Shown here piece by piece: positions 9,281 to 18,077 of a stretch of 43,113 nucleotides of DNA (its first letter is position 1; every line of letters starts with the position of its first letter). The notes under the pieces were generated by a model. The model ran no database searches. It was not told the DNA's origin and worked only from the letters and a program-made list of their open reading frames with translations. This stretch comes from Chloroflexota bacterium (GTDB lineage Bacteria > Chloroflexota > Anaerolineae > JAAEKA01): NCBI GenBank assembly GCA_029558955.1, contig JAKQCW010000222.1:1-43113 (forward strand). The letters are read 5' to 3'. Both the position numbers and the translations under genes were made by a program.

Positions 9281-10144
9281 ATGACAGATTCGCAACAGAT
9301 CGACCTGATCATCGCCAACGCCCTGGCTGAAGACATCGGCGACGGCGACGTGACCGCGCTCAACACCGTTTCGGCCGACGCCGTCCTGCACGGCGTCTTT
9401 CTGGCCAAGGAGGCCGGCGTGCTGGCGGGGCTGGCGGTGGTGCGCCGCGTCTTTCAGCAGGTGGACCCGGCCGTGACCTGCGCCTTCGACCTGGCCGACG
9501 GCGATCGCGTCGCCGCCCGCCAGGTGTTTGGCGCCATCCACGGCCCCGGCCGGGCGCTGCTCACCGGCGAACGGGTGGCGCTGAACTTCTTGCAGCGCAT
9601 GTCGGGCATCGCCACCCTCACCCGGCGCTACGTGGACGCGGCGGCCGGCACGCGCGCCGTGATCCTGGACACCCGCAAGACCGCCCCTGGCCTGCGGGTG
9701 CTGGACAAATGGGCTGTGCGGCTGGGCGGCGGACAGAACCACCGCTTCGGCCTCTACGACATGGCCATGATCAAGGACAACCACATCGCGGCCGTGGGCG
9801 GCATCGCCGAGGCGGTGCAGCGCGTGCGGGCTGGCGACCCGCGCGGCCGGCCCATCGAGGTCGAGGTGACCACCCTGGAGCAACTGCGCGAGGCGCTGGC
9901 TCAGCCCATCGACCGCATTTTGTTGGACAACATGAGCCTGGAGCAGATGCGGGAGGCCGTGCAGATCGCGGCCGGCCGCATCCCGCTGGAGGCTTCCGGC
10001 AACGTCAACCTGAACACCGTGGCCGCCATCGCTGCCACCGGCGTCGATTACATCTCGTCCGGCGCGCTGACGCATTCGGTGGCCGCGCTGGACATCAGTC
10101 TCGACATAACGAGTAATGCGTATTGCGTACTGCGTAATGCGTAA
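9281..10144 (+). CDS. nadC: Nicotinate-nucleotide pyrophosphorylase (carboxylating)
   Basis: Quinolinate phosphoribosyltransferase of 287 residues: quinolinate plus PRPP gives nicotinate mononucleotide, CO2 and pyrophosphate, the last step of the de novo branch of NAD synthesis. Family motifs are EDIGDGDVT (17-25), LDTRKTAPGLR, KWAVRLGGGQNHRFGLYDM, IKDNH, EVEVTTLEQL, LLDNM and ASGNVNLNT. ATG 9281 is used; GTG 9263 in the same frame, with AAAGG eight bases upstream, is a real alternative that adds six residues. After the natural C-terminal helix (SVAALDISLD) the frame enters a GAGTAATGCG repeat, which encodes the last 12 or so residues (ITSNAYCVLRNA) and the TAA stop. It is followed by nadA and nadB. 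Confidence 0.96.
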   Translation: MTDSQQIDLIIANALAEDIGDGDVTALNTVSADAVLHGVFLAKEAGVLAGLAVVRRVFQQVDPAVTCAFDLADGDRVAARQVFGAIHGPGRALLTGERVALNFLQRMSGIATLTRRYVDAAAGTRAVILDTRKTAPGLRVLDKWAVRLGGGQNHRFGLYDMAMIKDNHIAAVGGIAEAVQRVRAGDPRGRPIEVEVTTLEQLREALAQPIDRILLDNMSLEQMREAVQIAAGRIPLEASGNVNLNTVAAIAATGVDYISSGALTHSVAALDISLDITSNAYCVLRNA

Positions 10145-10235
10145 TGCGTACTGCGTACTGCGTAATGCGCAACCCAGAGACTCCCGCGCATGAACGGCAT
10201 CTCCGGGTTACGCATTACGCATTACGCATTACGAC
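10107..10235. repeat. GAGTAATGCG palindromic repeat between nadC and nadA
   Basis: The left arm is a tandem of TAATGCG and TACTGCG words ending in AATGCGCAACCCAGAGA. A loop of about 20 bases follows, then the right arm TCTCCGGGTTACGCATTACG with two further ATTACGC copies. It is the same family as the block at 3975-4376. It overlaps the end of nadC and stops 15 bases before the nadA start. A stem of this size inside the operon could attenuate or stabilise the mRNA. Confidence 0.9.
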
Positions 10236-10250
10236 TCACGGAGTATCCCC

Positions 10251-11327
10251 ATGTCAACCACCCTTACCGTCACCGACCGCACCCGCATGTCGGTCGAGGA
10301 GATTTTCGAGGAACTGAAGGCGCGCATCGGCGAGTATACGCCGGAGCCGGAGCTGTGGGCGCAGGCTGACCTGGCGCGCGAGGTCAACCAGCTCAAGGTG
10401 CAGCGCAACGCCGTCATCCTGGGCCACAACTACATGGAGCCGGCGCTGTTTCACTCGGTGCCTGACTTCGTGGGCGATTCGCTGGATCTGAGCCGCAAGG
10501 CCGCAGCTACCGACAAGGATGTGATCGTCTTCTGCGGCGTCAAGTTCATGGCCGAGACGGCCAAGCTGCTCAACCCCGGCCGCACGGTGTTGCTGCCTTC
10601 GTTGGAAGCCGGTTGCTCGCTGGCGGCCAGCATCACCGCCGCCGACGTGCGCGCCCTGCGGGCCCGCTTCCCTGGCGTGCCGGTGGTGACCTACGTCAAC
10701 ACCTACGCCGACGTCAAGGCGGAAAGCGATATCTGCTGCACCTCCAGCAACGCGGCCGCGGTGGTCGATTCGCTGGGCAGCGACACGGTGATCTTCCTGC
10801 CCGATGAGTACCTGGCCAAGAACGTGGCGCGGGAGACCGGCAAGCACATCATCGTCCCCACCCGATTGCCGACCGGCAACCTCCACTTCGCCGACGATGT
10901 GGACTTCCAGATGGTCGGCTGGAACGGCCGCTGCGAGGTGCATGAGCAGTTCACCGTGAGCGACATCACCGCTGTGCGCAGCCAGTTCCCCGACGTGGTG
11001 ATCCTGGCCCACCCCGAATGCAGCCCCGAGGTGGTGGACGCGGCCGATTTCTCGGGCAGCACCAACGCCATGATCCGCTATGTGGAGCAGACCCAGGCCC
11101 CGCGCTACCTGCTGCTGACCGAGTGCGCCATGGGGGAGAACGTGGCCGCGGCCAACCCCGACAAGGAGATGCTGCGCCTCTGCATGGTGCGCTGTCCCTA
11201 CATGAACCAGATCAGCCTGAAGATGACGCGCGACTCGCTCAAGTATATGCAGTACGAGATCGACGTGCCCGAGGAGATCCGCGTGCGCGCTGCCCGCGCG
11301 GTCGAGCGGATGATCGCGATCGGATAA
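10251..11327 (+). CDS. nadA: Quinolinate synthase A
   Basis: A 358-residue [4Fe-4S] enzyme that condenses iminoaspartate with dihydroxyacetone phosphate to quinolinate. ILGHNYMEPALF (56-67), GDSLDLSRKAA, FCGVKFMAETAKLL, AGCSLA with C122, CTSSNA, HPECSPEV, TECAMGENV and RCPYMN carry the family pattern, including the cysteines that can hold the cluster. The ATG at 10251 has GGAG at the right distance, just past the end of the palindromic repeat. nadB starts three bases after the stop, consistent with coupled translation of the two enzymes, which act in sequence on the unstable iminoaspartate. Confidence 0.97.
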   Translation: MSTTLTVTDRTRMSVEEIFEELKARIGEYTPEPELWAQADLAREVNQLKVQRNAVILGHNYMEPALFHSVPDFVGDSLDLSRKAAATDKDVIVFCGVKFMAETAKLLNPGRTVLLPSLEAGCSLAASITAADVRALRARFPGVPVVTYVNTYADVKAESDICCTSSNAAAVVDSLGSDTVIFLPDEYLAKNVARETGKHIIVPTRLPTGNLHFADDVDFQMVGWNGRCEVHEQFTVSDITAVRSQFPDVVILAHPECSPEVVDAADFSGSTNAMIRYVEQTQAPRYLLLTECAMGENVAAANPDKEMLRLCMVRCPYMNQISLKMTRDSLKYMQYEIDVPEEIRVRAARAVERMIAIG

Positions 11328-11330
11328 GCT

Positions 11331-12899
11331 GTGAGCGAATACCTCGAAACCGACGTTCTGATCCTCGGCAGCGGCATCGCCGGGGCAACGGCCGCGCTGG
11401 AGCTGGCTGACCGCGGCGTGCAGGTGGTGGTGGCGACGCGCGCCGTGGAGCCGGAAGATTCTAACACCCTCTGGGCCCAGGGCGGCATCATCTTCCGCGG
11501 CGAGCACGACTCGCCCGAATCGTTGGCGCAGGACATCCTGCGGGCCGGCGCGGGCCTGAGCTACCCGCCGGCCGCCCGGATCCTGGCCGAGGAGGGGCCG
11601 CCGGTGTTGCAGCGCATCCTGTTGGAGCGCGCGCCGGTGAACTTCGACTGCACGGAAGATGGCGCGCTGTCGCTGGCGCTGGAGGGGGGCCACTCCATGC
11701 CGCGCATCCTGCACGTGGCCGACTACACCGGCAAGGCCATCGAACAGGCGCTGATCAAAGCCTTGCAGGCCCACCCCAAGATCACCCTGCTGACCGGCCA
11801 CACGGCCGTGGACCTGCTGACCCCCTCGCATCATTCGCTCAACCGGCTGGCCGTCTATGAGCATCGCTCCTGCGTCGGCGCCTACCTCTTCGATCAGGCC
11901 AGCGGGCAGGTGCGGCGCTGCCTGGCGCGTGCGACCATCCTGGCTACCGGCGGACTGGGCCAGATCTTTCTGCGCACCACCAACCCGGTCGGCGCGCGCG
12001 GCGACGGCGTGGCCATGGCCCAGCGCGCCCAGGCGCGGGTGATCAACCTGGAGTTCGTCCAGTTCCACCCCACCACTTTTTACCATCTCAACGCGCCCAA
12101 CCTGCTGATCTCCGAGGCGGTGCGCGGCGCGGGCGCGCGGCTGGTCAACGCCGACGGCGAGCCTTTCATGCAGCGCTATCAGCCGCAGTGGAAAGACCTG
12201 GCCCCGCGTGACATCGTGGCGCGCAGCATCCACCAGGAGATGCTGGCCAACAACCTGACCCATGTCTACCTGGACCTGCGCTCCTACGTGTCGCAGGAGG
12301 AGATCCTGCATCATTTCCCCACCATCCGCCAGAGTCTGCTGCCCTATGGCGTGGACATCGCCCGAGACCTGGTGCCGGTGGTGCCGGCCGCGCACTACGC
12401 CTGCGGCGGCGTGTGGGTGGATCAGTGGGGCCAGACCACGTTGCGCCAGCTCTACGCCATCGGCGAGGTTTCCTGCACCGGGCTGCACGGCGCCAACCGG
12501 CTGGCCAGCACCTCGCTGCTGGAAGGGCTGGTCTGGGGCAGCCGCGCCGCCCACCACATTCTTGCCTCTCTGCCGCCGGCCCTGACCATCGACCCGGTTG
12601 ACATTCCCCCCTGGCGCAGCGACGACCTGGACGACCCCGACCCCGCGCTGATCAGCCAGGACATGGCGTCGATCAAGCACATCATGTGGAACTATGTGGG
12701 ACTGGCCCGCACCACCCGGCGGCTGGAGCGCGCCATCAGCGACCTCTACCACCTAGAGACCGAGATCGAAAGCTTCTACCGCGCCACACATCTGACCGAC
12801 GGGCTGATCGGCCTGCGCAACGCCGTGCGCACGGCGATCCTCACCGCCAACGCCGCCTGGCAGAACAAGCGCAGCATGGGGGCGCATTTTCGGGAGTGA
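11331..12899 (+). CDS. nadB: L-aspartate oxidase
   Basis: A 522-residue FAD-dependent flavoprotein that oxidises L-aspartate to iminoaspartate, the substrate of NadA. The N-terminal dinucleotide fold (VLILGSGIAGATAALELADR), TLWAQGGI, ATGGLGQIF, EFVQFHPTTF, HYACGGVWVD, EVSCTGLHGANRLASTSLLE and the C-terminal helical domain ending RSMGAHFRE are all present, so it is full length. The start is GTG 11331, overlapping the end of the nadA region with no room for another. Convergent with the antiporter gene downstream. Confidence 0.97.
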   Translation: MSEYLETDVLILGSGIAGATAALELADRGVQVVVATRAVEPEDSNTLWAQGGIIFRGEHDSPESLAQDILRAGAGLSYPPAARILAEEGPPVLQRILLERAPVNFDCTEDGALSLALEGGHSMPRILHVADYTGKAIEQALIKALQAHPKITLLTGHTAVDLLTPSHHSLNRLAVYEHRSCVGAYLFDQASGQVRRCLARATILATGGLGQIFLRTTNPVGARGDGVAMAQRAQARVINLEFVQFHPTTFYHLNAPNLLISEAVRGAGARLVNADGEPFMQRYQPQWKDLAPRDIVARSIHQEMLANNLTHVYLDLRSYVSQEEILHHFPTIRQSLLPYGVDIARDLVPVVPAAHYACGGVWVDQWGQTTLRQLYAIGEVSCTGLHGANRLASTSLLEGLVWGSRAAHHILASLPPALTIDPVDIPPWRSDDLDDPDPALISQDMASIKHIMWNYVGLARTTRRLERAISDLYHLETEIESFYRATHLTDGLIGLRNAVRTAILTANAAWQNKRSMGAHFRE

Positions 12900-12932
12900 T
12901 GTCGCCAGTTTCGGATTGGAGGAAGGCTGGCG

Positions 12933-14378
12933 CTAGATCAACAATTGCCGGATATGCTCAGCATCATAATCGTGGTTGGCGGCAATCAGAATGTTGTCGC
13001 CGACCATGAGCTCGGTGGAGCCAGTCGGGACAATGTGGACGCCGTCGCGTTCGATCAGTACCAAGAGCAGTTCGCGCGGCAGATGCAAATCGAGGATGCG
13101 CTTGCCGGCGGCTTTTGCGCCGTCGGTCAGGCCAACATCGACCAGGTGTTCGCTCATGTGTTCGCGTAGCGAAGGGCCCATGGCCGCGGGCCGCTTAGGT
13201 GCATTCAGCCGCAGCCAACGACCGGCCAGCGGAATCGTTGTGCCCTGGATCAGCACTGAGGTGAGCACCACGAAGAATACGACGTCGAAAATGCGCGAGG
13301 CTTGCGGCACACCGGCAACCAGGGGGAAGGTAGCGAGGATGATGGGGGCAGCCCCGCGCAGCCCCACCCACGAGACCAGCACCTTTTCCCGCAGTGATAT
13401 CTTTGACGCTGCCAGGCTGATGAAGACCGCCACGGGCCGGGCGACCAGCATCAAGAACGCTGCGATGGCCAGCGATACGCCGGCCACCTTCACCAACTGC
13501 GATGGGAACACGAGCAAGCCCAGGGTGAGGAACATGGCGATTTGCATCAGCCACGCCAGGCCATCATGAAAATGTACCAGGCTATTCTTGTGGATGAAGT
13601 CCCGGTTGCCCATCACGATGCCCGCCAGGTAGACCGCCAGGAAACCACTGCCGCCCAGCACCGTCGTGCCGCCGTAGATCAGTGAGACCAAGGCGATGGT
13701 GGCCACCGAATAGAGGCCCTCCTGCTGAAGGCGCAGGTTGTTGAGCAGCCCCACCCCCAGCCGCCCACCAACATAGCCGGCCAGTGCACCTACGACCAAC
13801 TGGACTACCAGCATGCCCAACAGCGATAGAAGCGACGCGTCCGGATTGGTGGTCAAGCCGATCAATCCGACGGTGAGAATGACCGCCATCGGATCGTTGC
13901 TGCCCGATTCCAGCTCCAGCAACGGCTCCAGCGGTTCTTTGAGATGCATGCTCCGGGAGCGCAGGATGCTGAACACGGCGGCGGCATCGGTGGAGGAGAT
14001 AACAGCGCCCAGCAACAGCCCAACCATCACAGGCTGGTCCAACACCCAGGCGGCGAACAGCCCGGCCAGAAGCGAGGTAAGTACGACGCCGATGCTGGCC
14101 AGCGACACACCTGCCCAAATCACCGGCTTGATGCGGCTGGTCGGTGTGCTGAGGCCGCCGGAAAAGAGAATAAACGCCATGGCCGCAATGCCGATGGCCT
14201 GCGCCAGGCGTGCGTTGTCGAAGTAGACGCCGACGATCCCCTCTGACCCGACGAGCATGCCGATGACCAGGAACACCACCAACGCCGGCACCCCCAATAG
14301 CCCGGAAAGCCTGCTGGCGAGGATGCTGACGACCAGGATGATCCCGGCGAGAAACAATAGCCACTCCATGGCGAGCAT
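12933..14378 (-). CDS. Potassium or sodium/proton antiporter, NhaP2/CvrA type
   Basis: A 481-residue membrane protein of the CPA1 family with about 12 membrane helices followed by a cytoplasmic RCK_C domain (about residues 405-475). LLGAVISSTDAAAVFSIL and ELESGSNDPMAVIL are the ion-site motifs, with acidic residues in the membrane. The C-terminal regulatory domain suggests K+/H+ antiport of the NhaP2 kind, but the ion is inferred. Two starts, 14378 and 14369, are in frame; 14378 is used. It is the second transporter here with RCK_C domains (the first is the SLC13 protein). Confidence 0.9.
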   Translation of the reverse strand: MLAMEWLLFLAGIILVVSILASRLSGLLGVPALVVFLVIGMLVGSEGIVGVYFDNARLAQAIGIAAMAFILFSGGLSTPTSRIKPVIWAGVSLASIGVVLTSLLAGLFAAWVLDQPVMVGLLLGAVISSTDAAAVFSILRSRSMHLKEPLEPLLELESGSNDPMAVILTVGLIGLTTNPDASLLSLLGMLVVQLVVGALAGYVGGRLGVGLLNNLRLQQEGLYSVATIALVSLIYGGTTVLGGSGFLAVYLAGIVMGNRDFIHKNSLVHFHDGLAWLMQIAMFLTLGLLVFPSQLVKVAGVSLAIAAFLMLVARPVAVFISLAASKISLREKVLVSWVGLRGAAPIILATFPLVAGVPQASRIFDVVFFVVLTSVLIQGTTIPLAGRWLRLNAPKRPAAMGPSLREHMSEHLVDVGLTDGAKAAGKRILDLHLPRELLLVLIERDGVHIVPTGSTELMVGDNILIAANHDYDAEHIRQLLI

Positions 14379-14470
14379 TATGGAAGAGCGGTCCTTTCTG
14401 GGGTAGATTGTGGGTCAAGGAGGGAAGTCAACCGAGGGGCGCTCCTGTCTGTGGGATTTCAGATGCGGGC

Positions 14471-14476
14471 AGTATA
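14471..14476 (-). promoter_or_regulatory. Extended -10 promoter for the antiporter
   Basis: On the minus strand the sequence reads TGATATACT, a TG-N-TATACT extended -10. No good -35 is visible. The leader to 14378 would be about 85 bases. Confidence 0.45.
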
Positions 14477-14517
14477 TCACAGTTGCGGCGACACCCGAAG
14501 TCTGGTCAGCGCCGAAA

Positions 14518-14546
14518 TTGACGATGCCGCGGCGCGGGGCTATACT
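14518..14546 (+). promoter_or_regulatory. Promoter for the lipoprotein / isomerase / oxidoreductase operon
   Basis: TTGACG (14518-14523), 17-bp spacer, TATACT (14541-14546). Confidence 0.7.
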
Positions 14547-14689
14547 GGACGGCAGGCATGGTCCGTTCGGCTTAGGCCGTCCTGCCTCGGGCCGGAATGG
14601 CCCTTCACCATGCGGCGCCTCGACCGCGCGGGCCGCGTTCGGCCCTTGGGCGCTGTGTGCGCCTGCTTTCGTGAAAGGAGCGTGATGCC

Positions 14690-15220
14690 ATGACGCGCGC
14701 CAATGTTTTCCTGCGACTGAGCGTGCTGCTGGCGACGGCGCTGGTGGGCGGCAGCTTGGTGGCCTGCGCCGCGCCCCAGCCGGCCGCCGCGCCAGATGCG
14801 CCCGAATATCTGATCGCCACTGACAAGACTGACAATGTGGTGACGGCCACGGCTGACGGCGACCGGCTGCTGGTGGAGGTGCACAGCGCCAGCGGCATCG
14901 GCAGCGCCGGCGTCAGAGCCGCCCAGGGCCAGTTGCCGCCATCCGTCACGTTGCGTTTCTACCTGGCTGGCCTGGAGCAGATGACCTTTGCCTTTGGCGA
15001 TGCCGTGGTGAAGCTGTCCGTCCCCAGCGGCGACCAGCCGGTGCTGCAAAGTGTGGTTGAGGCCGGTCAGGAGAGTCCGCTCACGCCGGAATCGCCCTAC
15101 TGGATGGAGGTGACCAAGCCGGCAGCGGCGGGCGATCCCTTCGAGGTCAGCGCTCCGCCAGCCTTCGCCGCCGCAGCGCCGTCCAATTTCACCCTCGGTT
15201 GGATCGATTTCTACCGCTGA
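14690..15220 (+). CDS. Predicted lipoprotein of unknown function
   Basis: A 176-residue protein with a signal peptide ending in a lipobox, SLVAC, with the lipidated Cys at 26, followed by a short Ala/Pro linker. The mature part is probably all beta (about residues 45-170), with no motif I recognise. GAAAGGAG nine bases upstream supports ATG 14690. It is exported and likely anchored on the outer face of the cytoplasmic membrane. It lies 53 bp ahead of two sugar-metabolism genes on the same strand and may be co-transcribed with them. Confidence 0.82.
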   Translation: MTRANVFLRLSVLLATALVGGSLVACAAPQPAAAPDAPEYLIATDKTDNVVTATADGDRLLVEVHSASGIGSAGVRAAQGQLPPSVTLRFYLAGLEQMTFAFGDAVVKLSVPSGDQPVLQSVVEAGQESPLTPESPYWMEVTKPAAAGDPFEVSAPPAFAAAAPSNFTLGWIDFYR

Positions 15221-15273
15221 GGCGCCCATCGAAGCAGCAATTTCCGCTGCCGCATTGAACCAAGGAGACTCTG

Positions 15274-16023
15274 ATGACCCTACCGATTGCCTTGCAGATC
15301 TACACCGTGCGCCAGCAGATGGGCCAGGACTTCGAGGGGACGATCCGGCGCGTCGCGGCCATGGGCTACGGCGCGTTGGAGACCACCTTCGAGATTCCCG
15401 GTGCGACCCTGAGCCAGGCCGCCAGCCTCTTCCGTGGGCTGGGCCTGAAGATCCCCGCCGCCCATACCCCCTTGCCGCTGGGCAAGAACCAGAAGCCGGT
15501 GCTGGACTATGCCCGCCAGTTTGGGCTCTCCTGGCTGGTCTCCATGCACGGCCCCAATGACTTCAAGACCATCGACCAGATCCGCCACATCTGCGACCAG
15601 TACAACCAGGCGGTGAAGGTGGCGGCCAAATATGGCCTGGGGCTGGCCTACCACAACCACTGGTGGGAGTTCCAGGTGGTCGAGGGGCGGCTGGCTTTCG
15701 ATGTGATGCTGGAACACCTGGACCCGGCCGTGGGCTTCGAGATCGACACCTACTGGGTGCAGACCGCCGGCCACGATCCGGCAGCGCTGGTGCAGCGCCT
15801 GGGCGACCGCGTGCCGCTGCTGCACATCAAGGATGGCCCCGCCGTCGCCGACGCGCCGATGGTTGCCGTGGGCCAGGGGACGCTGGACTTCCACGCCATC
15901 ATCGCGGCCGCCAACCATGCACGTTGGCTGATCGTCGAGCTGGATCGCTGCGCCACCGACATGCTGGCCGCGGTGGAAGAGAGCCATCGCTACCTGGTGC
16001 AGGAGGGGCTGGGCCATGGCTGA
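15274..16023 (+). CDS. Sugar phosphate isomerase/epimerase, xylose-isomerase-like TIM barrel
   Basis: A 249-residue AP-endonuclease-2/xylose-isomerase-type TIM barrel. LQIYTVRQQM at the start, LAYHNHWWEF, EIDTYWVQTAGHDP and LLHIKDG carry the His, Glu and Asp residues that bind a divalent metal in the family. Members isomerise or epimerise sugars and inositol derivatives; the substrate here is not determined. AAGGAG precedes ATG 15274. It overlaps the next gene by 8 bp, so the two products probably act in one pathway. Confidence 0.9.
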   Translation: MTLPIALQIYTVRQQMGQDFEGTIRRVAAMGYGALETTFEIPGATLSQAASLFRGLGLKIPAAHTPLPLGKNQKPVLDYARQFGLSWLVSMHGPNDFKTIDQIRHICDQYNQAVKVAAKYGLGLAYHNHWWEFQVVEGRLAFDVMLEHLDPAVGFEIDTYWVQTAGHDPAALVQRLGDRVPLLHIKDGPAVADAPMVAVGQGTLDFHAIIAAANHARWLIVELDRCATDMLAAVEESHRYLVQEGLGHG

Positions 16024-17119
16024 GCGAGTCAAGGTGGGTGTGGTCGGCGTGGGCAAGATCTTTCCCGCCTACGTCGCTGGCTGCCGCAACTTTCCCCTGC
16101 TGGAGCTGGTCGCGCTGGCCGATATCGACGGCGAGCGGGCCAGCCAGCAGGCGGCTGAGCATGGCGTGCCGCGCGTCCTGAGCGTCGATGCGCTGCTGGC
16201 CGATCCAGAGATCCAGATCGTGGTCAACCTGACCGTGCCCAAGGTGCATGCCGCGGTCAGCCTGGCTGCCATCGCGGCCGGCAAGCACGTCTACACCGAA
16301 AAACCGCTGGCCGTGACGCGCGTCGATGGCCAACGCATCGTGCAGGCCGCGGCCGAGCGCGGGGTGCGCGTCGGCAGCGCGCCCGACACCTTTCTGGGCG
16401 GTGGCCAGCAGACCTGCCGCAAGCTCATCGATGACGGCTGGATCGGTGAGCCGGTGGCGGCGGTGGCCTTCATGATGGGGCACGGCCCTGAGTCGTGGCA
16501 TCCCAACCCCGATTTCTTCTATCAGGCCGGCGGCGGCCCGCTGCTGGACATGGGGCCCTACTATTTGACCAGCCTGATCAACCTGTTGGGGCCGGTGCGG
16601 CGGGTGGCCGGCTCGGCGCGCGCCTCCTTCCCTGAACGGGTCGCCACCAGTCGCCAGCACTTCGGCCGGCGGCTGCCGGTGGAGGTGCCCACCCACGTGG
16701 CCGCGCTGCTGGACTTCGCAGCAGGACCCGTGGCGACGTTGATCACCAGCTTCGACGTGTGGCATGCCAGCCTGCCGCGCATCGAGGTCTACGGCTCGGA
16801 GGGCACGCTGAGTGTGCCGGACCCCAGCATTTTCGGCGGTATGGTGCGGGTGCGACGGGCCGGCGCGGCCGAGTGGAGCGAAATGCCCTTGCTCTTCGAT
16901 GACCAGGTGGGGCGGGGCATCGGCGTGGCCGACCTGGCCTACGCCATCCACAGCGGTCGGCCGCACCGCGCCAACGGCGAGCTGGCCTATCACGTGTTGG
17001 ACATCATGCAGGCCGTGGAGGAATCGTCGGACGGGGGCCAGCACGTGACGCTGGAGAGCAGCACGGCCCGCCCTGCGCCGCTGCCCATGGGGCTGCTGCG
17101 CGGAGAAATGGATGCCTGA
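16016..17119 (+). CDS. Gfo/Idh/MocA family oxidoreductase
   Basis: A 367-residue NAD(P)-dependent dehydrogenase of sugars or cyclitols. An N-terminal Rossmann domain (VGVVGVGKIFPAYVAGC) is followed by the EKP motif in VYTEKPLAVT and the C-terminal alpha/beta domain (LLDMGPYYLTSLINLLG). Start ATG 16016 lies inside the end of the isomerase gene. The pairing with a TIM-barrel isomerase is typical of catabolic modules for unusual sugars or inositols. Its TGA is followed nine bases later by the palindromic repeat pair at 17128-17296. Confidence 0.92.
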   Translation: MAERVKVGVVGVGKIFPAYVAGCRNFPLLELVALADIDGERASQQAAEHGVPRVLSVDALLADPEIQIVVNLTVPKVHAAVSLAAIAAGKHVYTEKPLAVTRVDGQRIVQAAAERGVRVGSAPDTFLGGGQQTCRKLIDDGWIGEPVAAVAFMMGHGPESWHPNPDFFYQAGGGPLLDMGPYYLTSLINLLGPVRRVAGSARASFPERVATSRQHFGRRLPVEVPTHVAALLDFAAGPVATLITSFDVWHASLPRIEVYGSEGTLSVPDPSIFGGMVRVRRAGAAEWSEMPLLFDDQVGRGIGVADLAYAIHSGRPHRANGELAYHVLDIMQAVEESSDGGQHVTLESSTARPAPLPMGLLRGEMDA

Positions 17120-17127
17120 AAACGCCA

Positions 17128-17296
17128 AGGACTGACAGTGCTGAGTCTGCCGCCGGACGTCGCCTGCGCGTCGCATCCAGGCCGCAGCGAGCACTGTCAG
17201 TCCTGAAAACGCCAAGGACTGACAGTGCTGAGTCTGCCGCTGGACGTCGCCTGCGCGTCGCATCCAGGCCGTAGCGTGACCAGCACTGTCAGTCCT
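17128..17296. repeat. Two tandem 87-bp-period elements with AGGACTGACAGTGCT terminal inverted repeats
   Basis: Copies run 17128-17204 and 17215-17296. Each begins AGGACTGACAGTGCT and ends with its inverse, AGCACTGTCAGTCCT, around a nearly identical GC-rich core of about 47-52 bp (GACGTCGCCTGCGCGTCGCA...). Each would form a long cruciform or RNA hairpin. They fill the gap between two convergent genes and could end transcription from both sides. The terminal sequence is shared with 38205-38360. Confidence 0.92.
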
Positions 17297-17301
17297 GCGA
17301 T

Positions 17302-18045
17302 TTAAGGCGCGCTTCGATTCTTGAAAACCACCGGGTCCAGCACGCCGGGGGGTGCGTATTGGTCCAGCGTGATGGTAACCGCGCTGGGGGTGACGGGCGT
17401 CCAGCCGCTGCGCGCGGTCTCGTAGATGCTCCAGACGCCAGGGGTCAGCGCGGCCGTGGCCGCGCCGTTGGCGTCGGTGGTTCTGACCTGTCGCACGGCG
17501 AAGGGGTCATTCACCGGCTGGAAGGTGATGCGCCAGCCGGCGCCGGCCTGCACCGTTCCGCCGGCCAGCTCTTCCCATTTCAGCGCGGTCACGTCGAAGA
17601 GGCGGCGGATCTTGAAGAGAATCAGATAGGGCTGGCTGCGGCCGGGCAGCGGCGTGCAGCCGGTGCTGGCCAGGCCCGCGCGGGGGGCCAGCGGCACGAT
17701 GCCATCCCAACTGTCAGGCAGTTGCATCTGGAAATCCCACACATCGGGCGTCAGGCTGAGGCGGAAAAAGCCGTCGCTGCCCACCGCCGCGCTGACCGTG
17801 GCGCCGTTGGAGGCGATGGCTGTGATGGTCAGCGGCGTGGGGGTGCGCGTGCCGTCCACCGGCAGCTCGCGGTGATTGATGACCCAGCCCTGCACCACCA
17901 CCGGACCGGCGGGCAGCGCCTGGGCCGGGGCCGGGCAGGAGGTCGGGGCGTCGCCCGAGGCCGCAGCGCTGCCCGCACCGAGGGGCGTCAGCAGCAGCGC
18001 CATGACCAGGGCAAGGGAAAGGATCGAGAGTGGTCGGTGGCTCAT
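17302..18045 (-). CDS. Secreted protein with prealbumin-like (SpaA/Cna-B type) beta-sandwich domains
   Basis: A 247-residue exported protein. A signal peptide (about 1-29, with AGSAAASG near the cleavage site) is followed by two similar beta-rich segments. Each has the pattern of a carboxypeptidase-regulatory or Cna-B fold: GSDGFFRLSLTPDVWDFQM and ANGAATAALTPGVWSIYET. I see no sortase signal, membrane anchor or enzyme motif. GAAGGAAGGAG before ATG 18045 supports the start. A cell-surface or extracellular structural role is inferred. Confidence 0.78.
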   Translation of the reverse strand: MSHRPLSILSLALVMALLLTPLGAGSAAASGDAPTSCPAPAQALPAGPVVVQGWVINHRELPVDGTRTPTPLTITAIASNGATVSAAVGSDGFFRLSLTPDVWDFQMQLPDSWDGIVPLAPRAGLASTGCTPLPGRSQPYLILFKIRRLFDVTALKWEELAGGTVQAGAGWRITFQPVNDPFAVRQVRTTDANGAATAALTPGVWSIYETARSGWTPVTPSAVTITLDQYAPPGVLDPVVFKNRSAP

Positions 18046-18077
18046 GGGTAGCTCCTTCCTTCAGAGGACAGCGCCAT

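Larger units (their letters stand above)
14379..14689. other. Divergent intergenic region with back-to-back promoters and a structured leader
   Basis: This 311-bp stretch between the antiporter (minus) and the lipoprotein (plus) has no convincing gene. It contains a promoter for each direction, listed separately. The plus-strand leader is about 135 bases and can fold: GGACGGC (near 14547-14553) can pair with GCCGTCC (near 14576-14582). I do not recognise a known riboswitch. Confidence 0.7.

Noticed and set aside
10254..12752. An 832-codon open frame on the minus strand opposite nadA and nadB
   Set aside because: It is antisense to two certain genes and rich in His, Gln, Arg and Gly, as expected from the third-codon GC bias of the plus strand.
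14547..14689. Possible riboswitch in the lipoprotein leader
   Set aside because: The leader can fold, but I could match it to no known riboswitch core, and hairpins are expected at this GC content.
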